Part shown: positions 17,496-25,790 of the stretch, piece by piece | Numbering within the stretch: position 1 is the first letter of the stretch | How the letters are laid out: the number at the start of each line of letters is the position of its first letter | NCBI GenBank assembly: GCA_018654575.1 | Contig: JABILI010000040.1 | Location: forward strand, 1 to 33,496 | DNA length: 33,496 bases | Source: Porticoccaceae bacterium | GTDB lineage: Bacteria > Pseudomonadota > Gammaproteobacteria > Pseudomonadales > Porticoccaceae | Direction of reading: 5' to 3' | Notes under the pieces: model-generated | Told to the model about the DNA's origin: nothing | The model's input: only the letters and a program-made list of their open reading frames with translations | Database searches by the model: none | Translations under genes and position numbers: made by a program

Positions 17496-18476
17496 CTATG
17501 GTAGTAAGTGCTGAACGGCATCGCGTTCTTCCGTCAATTCTTTCTCCGTCGCAATCATTTTTCCGCGGGAGAAGTCATTAATGTCCAGATCTTGGACGAT
17601 CGCCCAATCGCCGCCTTTACAGGTGCATGGAAATGAGTAAATTAGGCCTTCGGCAATACCATAACTTCCGTCACTATATACGCCCATGCTGACCCAATCA
17701 CCTTCAGTTGTACCCAATGCCCAACTACGCATATGAGCAATCGCCGCATTAGCTGCGGATGCTGCGCTTGAAGCACCACGAGCAGCAATGATTGCGGCTC
17801 CTCGCTGCTGGACCGTAGGAATAAACTCGCTTTCATACCAAGCCTGATCCACCATATCGATGGCTGGCTGACCGTTGACTTTAGCTTCGTGTAGATCAGG
17901 GTACTGAGTCGCCGAGTGATTACCCCAAATGGTCATCCGGGTTACATCGTTGATAGTAGTGCCAGTCTTGTCTGCAATTTGGCTCATCGCTCGATTGTGA
18001 TCTAGACGGGTCATCGCTGTAAATTGACGAGGGTTGATATCCGGCGCGTTGCGCTGGGCAATTAATGAATTGGTATTAGCAGGGTTACCCACTACCAGCA
18101 CCTTAATCTCTTTAGAGGCATTATCATTCAGCGCTTTGCCTTGTGCCGAGAATATCGCGGCATTGGCTTCTAACAGGTCTTTACGCTCCATGCCGGGTCC
18201 ACGAGGACGTGCGCCAACCAACAAAGCATAATCCGAATCTTTAAATGCAACTGCAGCATCGTCAGTGCAAATCATGCCTGCAAGAAGCGGAAACGCGCAA
18301 TCATCCAGCTCCATTGCGACACCTTTTAAAGCCTCCAGGGCCGGTGTGATTTCGAGCATTTGTAAAATAATAGGCTGATTAGGGCCAAGCATCTCGCCAG
18401 CGGCGATGCGGAATAAAAGGGAATAACTAATCTGGCCTGCTGCGCCGGTAACAGTAACACGAACGGGTGAAGTCAC
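17496..18476 (-). CDS. mdh: Malate dehydrogenase
   Basis: 326 aa from a GTG at 18476: GGAG lies seven bases upstream and the N-terminus [20 protein letters not shown] matches the family; an ATG 16 codons earlier (18524) is rejected. Oxidises malate to oxaloacetate with NAD in the TCA cycle. Nucleotide-binding TGAAGQI (10-16), substrate-binding [14 protein letters not shown] (R92, R98), catalytic pair D159 (TRLDHNRA) and H187 (IWGNHSAT). This is the type found in Pseudomonas relatives and resembling cytosolic eukaryotic enzymes. Single-gene unit with its own terminator; TATAAT at 18523-18528 (minus strand) is its probable -10. Confidence 0.97.
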   Translation of the reverse strand: MTSPVRVTVTGAAGQISYSLLFRIAAGEMLGPNQPIILQMLEITPALEALKGVAMELDDCAFPLLAGMICTDDAAVAFKDSDYALLVGARPRGPGMERKDLLEANAAIFSAQGKALNDNASKEIKVLVVGNPANTNSLIAQRNAPDINPRQFTAMTRLDHNRAMSQIADKTGTTINDVTRMTIWGNHSATQYPDLHEAKVNGQPAIDMVDQAWYESEFIPTVQQRGAAIIAARGASSAASAANAAIAHMRSWALGTTEGDWVSMGVYSDGSYGIAEGLIYSFPCTCKGGDWAIVQDLDINDFSRGKMIATEKELTEERDAVQHLLP

Positions 18477-18522
18477 AGTTTGTCTCCGAAAATAATAGTT
18501 GAGTGTTAAAAATTTGAACGGC

Positions 18523-18528
18523 ATTATA
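18523..18528 (-). promoter_or_regulatory. Probable -10 box of mdh
   Basis: TATAAT on the minus strand, 47 bases upstream of the GTG start. The -35 at 17 bp (TATGCT) is poor, so the promoter call rests on the -10. Confidence 0.45.
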
Positions 18529-18562
18529 AGTCGCCATCCGTAAAAAGCATAACTAGGGATGG

Positions 18563-18590
18563 CTATTAAGACTATTAGCTATCTTAATAG
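18563..18590. repeat. 8-bp inverted repeat between dut and mdh
   Basis: CTATTAAG and CTTAATAG are perfect reverse complements with a 12-base spacer. It follows the dut stop codon and precedes the mdh promoter. No T-run follows, so it is either a weak terminator or an operator-like site. Confidence 0.4.
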
Positions 18591-18604
18591 AGGGATCTTG
18601 GCCA

Positions 18605-19225
18605 TCAGCCGTGTAGTTCTTTGTAACGTGCTTCCATGCGCTTGTAGAGTTCATCTTTAAAATCCCCTGCAGACGTATCTAGCTGTGCCACAATATCGAC
18701 GAGATGCTCATTGTCTTCAACACCGCCCCACTGCTTCTGGTAACTTCCATCTTGATACCCATGATCCTGGCGAAAAAAATTAAGTACGTTTTTCCCCACA
18801 TAGCCAACATAGAGTGTCTCAAAGTCCATATTAATACCGACCATTAACCGCGCAAATCCAGACACATCAAAATCTTTGGTGGATAAGGTTCTCTCGGTGA
18901 AGTGTTCTAGGTCAATCGCAAAATCGCCGCCGGATTTAGGGTTAGAAAATTCGTCCTCAACGATCGCTGTTATATCCTCAACAGAATACCCTTTCAGCAA
19001 CAGCAAACTCAAACCAAAGTGCCATATGTCAACAAGCTCAAGCGCTATTTGATCAACATCAGGTGTCTGTTTCTTCCACCACTTCCAACCGTAATGATCC
19101 AACAACTCTGCACACTCGACCCATATAGCTCGATACCATTCAAATTTTTGCTCACGCCAGTCAGCATGCACCTTAGTATTCATGCCATTTTGCAGTTCAA
19201 GCATCGTAGCCAATTGGTGCTTCAT
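18605..19225 (-). CDS. All-alpha dimeric dUTP diphosphatase
   Basis: 206 aa of the MazG-like helical dUTPase family, unrelated to the trimeric Dut of E. coli. It hydrolyses dUTP to dUMP, keeping uracil out of DNA and feeding dTMP synthesis. Metal-binding carboxylates E37 and E40 in WVECAELLDH, E63 and D66 in ELVDIWHF, then GKNVLNFFRQDHGY and KQWGGVEDNEHL. GAGGT precedes the ATG. It follows the MBL hydrolase gene by 41 bases on the same strand, and tmk, which acts on dTMP, is further upstream in the same direction. Confidence 0.92.
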   Translation of the reverse strand: MKHQLATMLELQNGMNTKVHADWREQKFEWYRAIWVECAELLDHYGWKWWKKQTPDVDQIALELVDIWHFGLSLLLLKGYSVEDITAIVEDEFSNPKSGGDFAIDLEHFTERTLSTKDFDVSGFARLMVGINMDFETLYVGYVGKNVLNFFRQDHGYQDGSYQKQWGGVEDNEHLVDIVAQLDTSAGDFKDELYKRMEARYKELHG

Positions 19226-19266
19226 TCGTTATACCTCGTATTTGTTTTATTATGAATCTATCAGTA

Positions 19267-19920
19267 CTACGCCCTAACGAAACTGTTACTCACTTTCTCG
19301 CGACCCAAAACCGTATTGGGCCCATGACCGGTAACCACCACTGCCTCGTCATCTAGGCAATATATTCGATCTTTAATCGACGTTACAATTTGATCGTAAT
19401 TTCCACCAGGAAGGTCTGTCCGGCCGATGCTACCCTGGAATAGAGTATCTCCGGCAATTAGAGTTTTGTACTCTTCAAACCAAAAACTGATCGACCCCGG
19501 GGTGTGGCCAGGCGTGTGGATTGCGACGCCACCGCAGCAATTAAGCGCCTGGTCATCTTTAAGATGCCCATCTGGAGCTGGGAGTTTAACCTCTGGCACG
19601 CCGAACATGGCACATTGCTGTTCAACCATGTCCCATAAGAATTGATCACCTTCATGCAGGTAAATGGGTGCTCCGGTTGCAGCTTTAATCTCTCCGGACG
19701 CTAAAATATGATCAAGATGAGCATGCGTATGAATAATGGCCACGACGGTGAGATTAAGTTCTGCCAATAATCTAAGAATTTGTTCTGCGTCACCACCTGG
19801 ATCAACTACTAGCGCCTTACCCGATATTTTGTCACCAATAATAGAGCAATTGCATTGCAGAGGCCCAACGGGAAATGTTCTGATAATGAATGGCGACATC
19901 TGGATTTGTTCAGTACTCAT
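19267..19920 (-). CDS. Glyoxalase-II-like MBL-fold hydrolase
   Basis: 217 aa. Complete metal site: H66-x-H68-x-D70-H71 (HTHAHLDH), H139 (HTPGHTPGS), D158 (AGDTLF) and H199 (VTGHGPN). It resembles E. coli YcbL-type proteins, which have hydroxyacylglutathione-hydrolase-like activity; the true substrate is uncertain. A second Met at codon 8 would also fit the family N-terminus. GAGAG lies upstream of the first ATG. Unlike the protein at 602-2419 it has no signal peptide and no extra domain. It lies 87 bases after holB. Confidence 0.9.
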   Translation of the reverse strand: MSTEQIQMSPFIIRTFPVGPLQCNCSIIGDKISGKALVVDPGGDAEQILRLLAELNLTVVAIIHTHAHLDHILASGEIKAATGAPIYLHEGDQFLWDMVEQQCAMFGVPEVKLPAPDGHLKDDQALNCCGGVAIHTPGHTPGSISFWFEEYKTLIAGDTLFQGSIGRTDLPGGNYDQIVTSIKDRIYCLDDEAVVVTGHGPNTVLGREKVSNSFVRA

Positions 19921-20007
19921 TGATAACTCTCTAATTTATTACGGTTTACCCATTGATGATCGCCAGTTTAAACAGTCAACAAAAATTTTGCGCCATTATT
20001 TCTACTA

Positions 20008-20964
20008 TTAATGACTGATGGCGTTGGACGATTGAGCCCAATCCATGAATAATCCTTCTAACAATAATTGCTGGTTAACATTGGATTGAGAAAGTAGTAA
20101 CTGTCTGGCAGAAATTAGTCGGTCTTGAAACTGAAACAACCGTCGATCACCACCTCCCTGCCCCTCATTAACAGCCAGCCTGTGAACGTAGCTCATATAC
20201 CACTCAACAATATTATTACCATTTAATTTAACACACTTTTGGGCAGCCTCCACTGATGACAGGCTGCCATTAGAGACACCTTCAACAATAGCTTCAAAAT
20301 CTTGCCTCATCGCCAATGTTCCGGACTCGATATTGTGCAGCGCGAGCAGCGGACGCCCGTTTGATACTTCTATAGCCTTTGCTACGTCTGAACTATTTCC
20401 CGACACTTCCTTAAGCCAATGCGTCGCCACTTTATTGCTGGGAGTCGGAAGATATTGTTTTTGGCATCGACTTCTTATGGTCGGCAACAAAGCATGTAAT
20501 CGATCGCTAACTAAGATAAGCAAGGTCTTCCCCTGAGGCTCCTCAAGGCTTTTAAGCAACGCATTAGACGAATTGATATTCATAGCGTCAGCAACCAAAA
20601 TGAGCCCAATCTTCCAACCACCTTGCTGGGCCGTGGTATTTAATTTTGTACACAATCTCCGGACATCGTCCACTAGGATTTTTTTACCGTCTTCCTCTGG
20701 TTCCAGAATAGTTAAATCAGGATGCGAGCCGGCCAGTAATAATTTGCAGGATTTACAACTTCCACAGGCATATTGATTACCCTCAGCACCACAGAGCATC
20801 CTCTGAGCCAGAGTAGTCCCTAATCGCTTTTTCCCAACCCCATTGGAGCCGTGAAGCAATAATGCATGTGGCATCCGACCAATATCAACGGCCCGATTAA
20901 ATCCCTCCCAAACGCCCTTATGCCATGGAAGCGGGAGCGCTAAAGTGGTATTTTCATACGCCAT
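20008..20964 (-). CDS. holB: DNA polymerase III delta' subunit
   Basis: 318 aa from the ATG that overlaps the tmk stop by one base (TGATG). Part of the clamp loader that places the beta clamp on DNA. AAA+ fold: P-loop-like GSNGVGKKRL (about 39-48), zinc module with C58, C67, C70 and C73 (YACGSCKSCK), then SHPDLTILEPE, SSNALLKSLEEP and IRSRCQ. Length is as in the family. The neighbour order tmk-holB is widely conserved. Confidence 0.95.
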   Translation of the reverse strand: MAYENTTLALPLPWHKGVWEGFNRAVDIGRMPHALLLHGSNGVGKKRLGTTLAQRMLCGAEGNQYACGSCKSCKLLLAGSHPDLTILEPEEDGKKILVDDVRRLCTKLNTTAQQGGWKIGLILVADAMNINSSNALLKSLEEPQGKTLLILVSDRLHALLPTIRSRCQKQYLPTPSNKVATHWLKEVSGNSSDVAKAIEVSNGRPLLALHNIESGTLAMRQDFEAIVEGVSNGSLSSVEAAQKCVKLNGNNIVEWYMSYVHRLAVNEGQGGGDRRLFQFQDRLISARQLLLSQSNVNQQLLLEGLFMDWAQSSNAISH

Positions 20965-21602
20965 CAAACAGGCACCTTAGTGGTTGCTAAAAAAGTCTCC
21001 ATAGCCGCCTTTATATCGAACTGAACCCCATCAAGTGATTGCGAAGCATCGATCACCGCATAGCGCTGAGGATCTTTTCCCGCAGTATTGAGATATCCCT
21101 GTCGCACTCTCTCAAAGAACTCGACTTGCTCTTGCTCGAAACGATCAGGGGCACTCCGATCGCTAGCTCGCTTGAGACCAATTTCTACAGGTATATCCAA
21201 AATTAAGGTTAAGTCAGGTCGTAATTCACCTTGGACTAGATGCTCTAGATGTTCGATCAGGGAACTGTCCATTCCTCTACCTGCACCTTGATAAGCGTAA
21301 GTCGCATCAGTAAATCGATCACAAACAACCCACTTACCTGCCTCCAGACTAGGCACGATCACCTGATCTAAATGCTGCGCTCGGCCAGCGAACATAAGTA
21401 GGAGTTCCGCGGCATCACTAATCTTCTCATCACCCGGGGTTAATAATAACTGACGGATCTGCTCGGCTAGCGGAGTACCGCCAGGTTCTCTAGTAGCGAG
21501 AAATTCGATATTTTGTTCCAATAGCCAAGCTTGGATAAAGTCGATATTGGTCGTTTTGCCGACCCCCTCGGTGCCTTCAATCGTTATAAACTTGCCGTGC
21601 AT
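20964..21602 (-). CDS. tmk: Thymidylate kinase
   Basis: 212 aa. Phosphorylates dTMP to dTDP. P-loop GTEGVGKTT at residues 10-18, DR(F/Y) motif in VVCDRFTDATYAYQGAGRG, and TREPGGTP. The lid contains the Arg-rich RASDRSAPDRFEQE. Located between mltG (25-base gap) and holB (overlap) as in most gammaproteobacteria. Confidence 0.97.
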   Translation of the reverse strand: MHGKFITIEGTEGVGKTTNIDFIQAWLLEQNIEFLATREPGGTPLAEQIRQLLLTPGDEKISDAAELLLMFAGRAQHLDQVIVPSLEAGKWVVCDRFTDATYAYQGAGRGMDSSLIEHLEHLVQGELRPDLTLILDIPVEIGLKRASDRSAPDRFEQEQVEFFERVRQGYLNTAGKDPQRYAVIDASQSLDGVQFDIKAAMETFLATTKVPV

Positions 21603-21627
21603 TTAAAACCTACTTTGAACTTTCCAA

Positions 21628-22668
21628 TTAGTTTGGTGCAGACTGGTAATTTTCCGCACGTTGCTCCAGCTGATATTTTTTCACTGCGTCTGTATGCTCT
21701 TGTAACGTACTAGAAAAATAATGCCCCCCGTCACCCCGTGCCACGAAGTATAGGCTAGAACCCGCCTTAGGATGAAGCGCCGCAGAAATCGAGGCCCCAC
21801 CTGGCATCGCAATCGGCGTCGGGGGCAACCCCTTTATCATATAGGTATTATAAGGCGTCAGTTGGCGTAAATCTCGGCGCCTAATGTCTCCATCATACCG
21901 ATCACCCATACCATAGATCACTGTAGGATCAGTTTGCAGCCTCATCCCCTTTAATAAACGCCTCACAAATACACCCGCTATCGCTTCTCTTTCTTCGGCT
22001 AAGCCAGTTTCTTTTTCAATAATCGACGCCAGGATTAATGCCTCATAAGGCGTCTCATAGGGTAATCCCGGCGCTCGTTGGACCCACTCTTGCTCTAACA
22101 CCCTCTTCATTTTTCGATGTGCGCGGCCCATTATATCGAGTACTGTATCTGAGCCTAGATAATTATAAGTATCTGGGAAAAACCAACCTTCCATATTTTC
22201 ATTTTCCCCAGCGATACCCGAAAGCTTTAACCTCTTTAATAGTGCCTCCTTATTCGTCTCCTCAAACTGTTCAATTGAGGACAGGTGACGTACCCACTGA
22301 TTAAAGGACCAACCTTCAACAAACGTGATCTGATATTGTATGACCTCTCCCCTATTAAACTTTTCTAGCAGCGATAGAGCTGTATCGGTCGACTCAACAC
22401 TATAGGTGCCGGCCTTGAGCTTAGTAAGCCCTGCTGTTTTGGCATGAAGATCAATGGCCCAAGGATCAGAGATAATTTCACGATAGAAAAGCGCTTCAGT
22501 CACGTCCTTTACTCTAGCGCCCTTCTTAATGGTGAATTCAGAACTATCGCCATCCAAGACCATCGAGTTAACCGGCGTGTTAACTTTGATATCGATCATA
22601 ACAACGAGCGAAACACCACAAAGAAAAGCACCTAGAGCTATAATCGCTTGAAAGAGCGGCTTCTTCAT
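21628..22668 (-). CDS. mltG: Endolytic murein transglycosylase MltG
   Basis: 346 aa from the ATG at 22668, which overlaps the pabC stop by four bases (ATGA); a TTG nine bases earlier is rejected. One N-terminal membrane segment (about 5-28), then a LysM-like domain and the YceG catalytic domain with the glutamate E218 in LASIIEKETG, the same number as E. coli E218. It cuts nascent glycan strands and is thought to set their length. Further landmarks: GWFFPDTY, LQTDPTVIYG and YNTYMIKGLPPTPI. Confidence 0.96.
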   Translation of the reverse strand: MKKPLFQAIIALGAFLCGVSLVVMIDIKVNTPVNSMVLDGDSSEFTIKKGARVKDVTEALFYREIISDPWAIDLHAKTAGLTKLKAGTYSVESTDTALSLLEKFNRGEVIQYQITFVEGWSFNQWVRHLSSIEQFEETNKEALLKRLKLSGIAGENENMEGWFFPDTYNYLGSDTVLDIMGRAHRKMKRVLEQEWVQRAPGLPYETPYEALILASIIEKETGLAEEREAIAGVFVRRLLKGMRLQTDPTVIYGMGDRYDGDIRRRDLRQLTPYNTYMIKGLPPTPIAMPGGASISAALHPKAGSSLYFVARGDGGHYFSSTLQEHTDAVKKYQLEQRAENYQSAPN

Positions 22669-23555
22669 TGAAAACAAGGGTAGTTATTAGACAACATGGA
22701 CTGTAATTCTCTCGTGACTTTACCTATCGCCCGTTTCTCGGTTGATTGATTATCAGGCTTACGAATACCTACAATGGGCACAATACCGCGAACCGAATTA
22801 CAAATAAATAGTTCATCATAATCATCAAGATCACTTTCTCCAACAGCACCTATTTCCGGGCAAATACCCATCAGAGGAAATATCTCTTCAATCAGCAGCG
22901 AGCGCATGACTCCTGAAACACCACAGGCATCTAGATCAGGTGTAATCCAACGACCTGAAGTACCTCTAAAAAATATATTAGCTCGCGTGGTCTCAATAAC
23001 TAAACCGCCATCATTCATCATTAAACCATCATCGCAGTCACTAGAGTGTCGCTCGCTAGCCGCCAAAACCTGTTCCAGCCTATTCAGATGTTTAATGCCT
23101 GCCAACTGAGTATTTGTCGACAATCGCTGGCCGCAACGCCAAAGGCTAATCCCCGTGTTTCGATAATCTTGGAGATTGACGGGGGCAACACTGTGACGAA
23201 GGATAATTCGTGGAATAGAGGCTTCGGAGCTCTGATAGCCACGACCACCACTGCCTGCTGTAACTATGATTTTAACAATACCATCTACAATAGATTGTTT
23301 GAGGAGTATCTCTTTAAAGGACAACAATGCTGAGGACATATGAGGCAGGTTAACCCTTATTCCCAAACGACCGGCATCGTTTTGAATCCTGGCTAAATGC
23401 CTATTTTTCAGCAGAAAATCTCCGTCGAAATAACGGATGGACTCAAATAATCCATGGCCGTAAGCAAGTCCACGATCCGACAATAGCTCCGCTGAGCTAA
23501 TATCGAGAAGCTCATCTTGCCCGTCAATGGTGTAAATAAAGTCTGTAGTTGTCAT
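22665..23555 (-). CDS. pabC: Aminodeoxychorismate lyase
   Basis: 296 aa from the ATG at 23555 (a TTG at 23570 gives five extra residues and has no better ribosome-binding site). PLP-dependent fold-type IV enzyme releasing p-aminobenzoate for folate synthesis. PLP lysine K155 in LAGIKHLNRLEQVLA; substrate-side DRGLAYGHGLFES and GLMMNDGGLVIETTRANIF. First gene after the acpP terminator, so it needs its own promoter in the about 50 bases between them or depends on read-through. fabF, which normally sits between acpP and pabC, is absent. Confidence 0.93.
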   Translation of the reverse strand: MTTTDFIYTIDGQDELLDISSAELLSDRGLAYGHGLFESIRYFDGDFLLKNRHLARIQNDAGRLGIRVNLPHMSSALLSFKEILLKQSIVDGIVKIIVTAGSGGRGYQSSEASIPRIILRHSVAPVNLQDYRNTGISLWRCGQRLSTNTQLAGIKHLNRLEQVLAASERHSSDCDDGLMMNDGGLVIETTRANIFFRGTSGRWITPDLDACGVSGVMRSLLIEEIFPLMGICPEIGAVGESDLDDYDELFICNSVRGIVPIVGIRKPDNQSTEKRAIGKVTRELQSMLSNNYPCFQ

Positions 23556-23581
23556 AGTCCTATTAAACAAAACTTTCGGGC

Positions 23582-23612
23582 AAAAAAAAACCGCCCCAAT
23601 AGGAGCGGCTTT
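23582..23612 (-). terminator. Intrinsic terminator after acpP
   Basis: Minus strand: AAAGCCGCTCC, loop TATT, GGGGCGGTTT and a long T-run. The stem is about 11 bp with two G-T pairs. It directly follows the acpP stop codon and separates the fab genes from pabC-mltG-tmk-holB. Confidence 0.93.
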
Positions 23613-23626
23613 GAGACGCGCTAGGT

Positions 23627-23860
23627 TTAGCTATTCGCGCTTATGTAGGTAATTGCATCTGTTACCGTCGCAATTTTCTCTGCTTCCTCATCGGGAATCT
23701 CAGCGTCAAATTCTTCTTCAAGGGCCATAATCAGTTCTACCGTGTCTAGCGAATCTGCGCCTAGGTCTTCGACAAAAGACGAAGTCACCTTAACATCTTC
23801 TTCTTTAACACCAAGTTGCTCAGCAACCATTTTAATAACGCGTTCTTCAATATTACTCAT
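23627..23860 (-). CDS. acpP: Acyl carrier protein
   Basis: 77 aa, strongly acidic. Carries acyl chains on a 4'-phosphopantetheine arm attached to S37 in the invariant GADSLDTVE. Nearly identical in layout to E. coli AcpP (78 aa). AAGGAG precedes the ATG by about ten bases. It is followed by a strong terminator and preceded by a 227-base gap that should hold its own promoter, which fits the need for far more AcpP than FabG or FabD. Confidence 0.98.
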   Translation of the reverse strand: MSNIEERVIKMVAEQLGVKEEDVKVTSSFVEDLGADSLDTVELIMALEEEFDAEIPDEEAEKIATVTDAITYISANS

Positions 23861-23959
23861 CGTGTTTCCACTCCTTATAAGGGGTCTGGTGCTTCTTCAA
23901 ATCTGCGCTGTTAAGCCTCAGACTCTATATTCTTTATCGCTAGGGGCGGCATTTTACCT

Positions 23960-23988
23960 CACATGGGTCAAAATGCTACCCTCATGTG
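23960..23988. repeat. Imperfect inverted repeat upstream of acpP
   Basis: CACATGGGT and ACCCTCATGTG pair over nine positions with a two-base bulge, about 100 bases upstream of the acpP start and inside the fabG-acpP gap. On the minus strand it overlaps TTGACC. It could be an operator for a fatty-acid regulator or an RNA hairpin; nothing proves either. Confidence 0.35.
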
Positions 23989-24087
23989 AAAAAAAATGTG
24001 CATTAAGCAAAAATACCCGCGATTTAGCCGATACTGGTATTTCTATATAATCGATCGAATGACAATTCATATCTGCATGAACTGTCG

Positions 24088-24831
24088 TCACGACATAAAC
24101 ATTCCGCCATTAACATGGATGGTTTCACCGGTAATATAACCAGCAGCATCACTGACCAAAAACCTAACTACAGAGGCTATCTCACACGGCAAGCCCAACC
24201 TAGCAAGTGGGATCTGTGACAAAAGGGCCTCTTTATTTGTCTCAGGTAAATTTCTAGTCATATCCGTATCAATAAAACCTGGCGCCACCGTATTCACGGT
24301 TATACTTCTTGATCCAATTTCTTTCGCAAGCGCTCTGCCAAAACCTTCCACTCCAGCTTTGCTCGCCGAATAATTACTTTGCCCGCTATTACCCATAGAC
24401 CCCACAACTGAGCTAATGTTCACAATACGACCCCAGCGAGCCTTAGTCATCGGCCTGACACATGCTTTACAAAGACGAAAAACAGCAGTCAAATTAGTAT
24501 TAACTACGTCCAGCCATTCATCCTCTTTCATACGCATTAAAATATTATCTTTAGTGATTCCAGCATTATTGACCAATATAGTCGGCGCACCAAACTGCTC
24601 AATCACCGACTTAAGCAGCTGCTCAATAGATTCTATTTGCGTAACATCAAGAACCATGCCCGCACCAACACTTTTACCATTCGCCAATCTCTGGCTGATT
24701 TTATCAGCACCCGATTGGCTAGTAGCCGTTCCAACGACTATGTAGCCAGCAGCACCCAGCTCATCTGCTATCGCTGCTCCAATGCCGCGACTTGCGCCGG
24801 TAACGAGTGCTATTTTAGATTCATCAGTCAT
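24088..24831 (-). CDS. fabG: 3-oxoacyl-ACP reductase FabG
   Basis: 247 aa short-chain dehydrogenase, NADPH-dependent, reducing 3-ketoacyl-ACP in fatty-acid elongation. Cofactor motif TGASRGIG (11-18), NNAG (88-91), catalytic S141, Y154 and K158 (YSASK), a uniform +3 shift from E. coli S138/Y151/K155, and PGFIDTDM. Follows fabD by 17 bases. Confidence 0.97.
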   Translation of the reverse strand: MTDESKIALVTGASRGIGAAIADELGAAGYIVVGTATSQSGADKISQRLANGKSVGAGMVLDVTQIESIEQLLKSVIEQFGAPTILVNNAGITKDNILMRMKEDEWLDVVNTNLTAVFRLCKACVRPMTKARWGRIVNISSVVGSMGNSGQSNYSASKAGVEGFGRALAKEIGSRSITVNTVAPGFIDTDMTRNLPETNKEALLSQIPLARLGLPCEIASVVRFLVSDAAGYITGETIHVNGGMFMS

Positions 24832-24848
24832 AAATATTCCTTAAGTAA

Positions 24849-25784
24849 TTAAACAGACAGCAATGCGTTCTCAAAGTTCTCAACACCATCTGTGGCAAAC
24901 GAAATTAACTCTCGATCAATTCTTTTAGACAAACCATTTAAAACCTTACCAGGCCCGCACTCTACTAGCGTATCAGCCCCGCCACTCTTCAACCTAAGCA
25001 CGCAATCAACCCATCTCACGGGCTGAGATATTTGCTCTAGCATTAGCATTTTAATTCTTTCAGGGTCGTTCTCAGATTCGGCATGAACATTGTGAATGAC
25101 CGGAATAGTTGGCTCGACAAAGGGCGTATCTGTGACCAGCCCTCTAAGTCGGTCCGCAGCGGGCTCCATCAATGACGTGTGAAAGGGAGCGCTGACGGGC
25201 AATGGCAATGCTCTTTTAGCGCCGGCCGCCTTACAGCAACCTATAGCTCTTTCCACTGCTGTCGCACTACCGGCGATCACGACCTGTCCTGGCGCATTAA
25301 AATTAACGGCGTCCACCACCTCATTATTTCTAGCGTCAGTGCAGGCTTGCAGAACAGCATCATCAGCCAAACCAATAATGGCAGCCATTGCACCCACTCC
25401 GACAGGAACTGCCTCTTGCATATACATGCCGCGAGCACGCACAATTTTGAGGGCATCGGAAAATGTAACAGCATCCGCACACACTAAGGCAGACCATTCT
25501 CCTAAGCTGTGCCCTGCTACCTGTGATGGCAACGCACCTTTTCTATCCTGCCAAAGGCGCCATATCGCAACACTGGAGGCTAAAAGTATCGGCTGGGTGC
25601 GCTCAGTGAGGTTAATCTCATCTTGAGACCCAGATTGCACTAACTGCCAGAGGTCATATCCCAAAGCATCTGATGCCTCTGAAAAAGTATCCTCGATCGT
25701 TGCGTGAACCGACGCCAGCTGACTCAACATACCAATCTTCTGAGATCCCTGCCCAGGAAAAACAAACGCTAAGTTATTGCTCAT
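24849..25784 (-). CDS. fabD: Malonyl-CoA:ACP transacylase FabD
   Basis: 311 aa. Loads malonyl groups onto AcpP. N-terminal FVFPGQGSQ, nucleophile S93 in GHSLGEWSAL (Trp where Tyr is usual), Q-containing FNAPGQVVIAG, catalytic H202 in SAPFHTSLM, and the C-terminal VECGPGKVL. Follows plsX by six bases; fabH is not between them, as in Pseudomonas. Confidence 0.97.
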   Translation of the reverse strand: MSNNLAFVFPGQGSQKIGMLSQLASVHATIEDTFSEASDALGYDLWQLVQSGSQDEINLTERTQPILLASSVAIWRLWQDRKGALPSQVAGHSLGEWSALVCADAVTFSDALKIVRARGMYMQEAVPVGVGAMAAIIGLADDAVLQACTDARNNEVVDAVNFNAPGQVVIAGSATAVERAIGCCKAAGAKRALPLPVSAPFHTSLMEPAADRLRGLVTDTPFVEPTIPVIHNVHAESENDPERIKMLMLEQISQPVRWVDCVLRLKSGGADTLVECGPGKVLNGLSKRIDRELISFATDGVENFENALLSV

Positions 25785-25790
25785 AGATAA

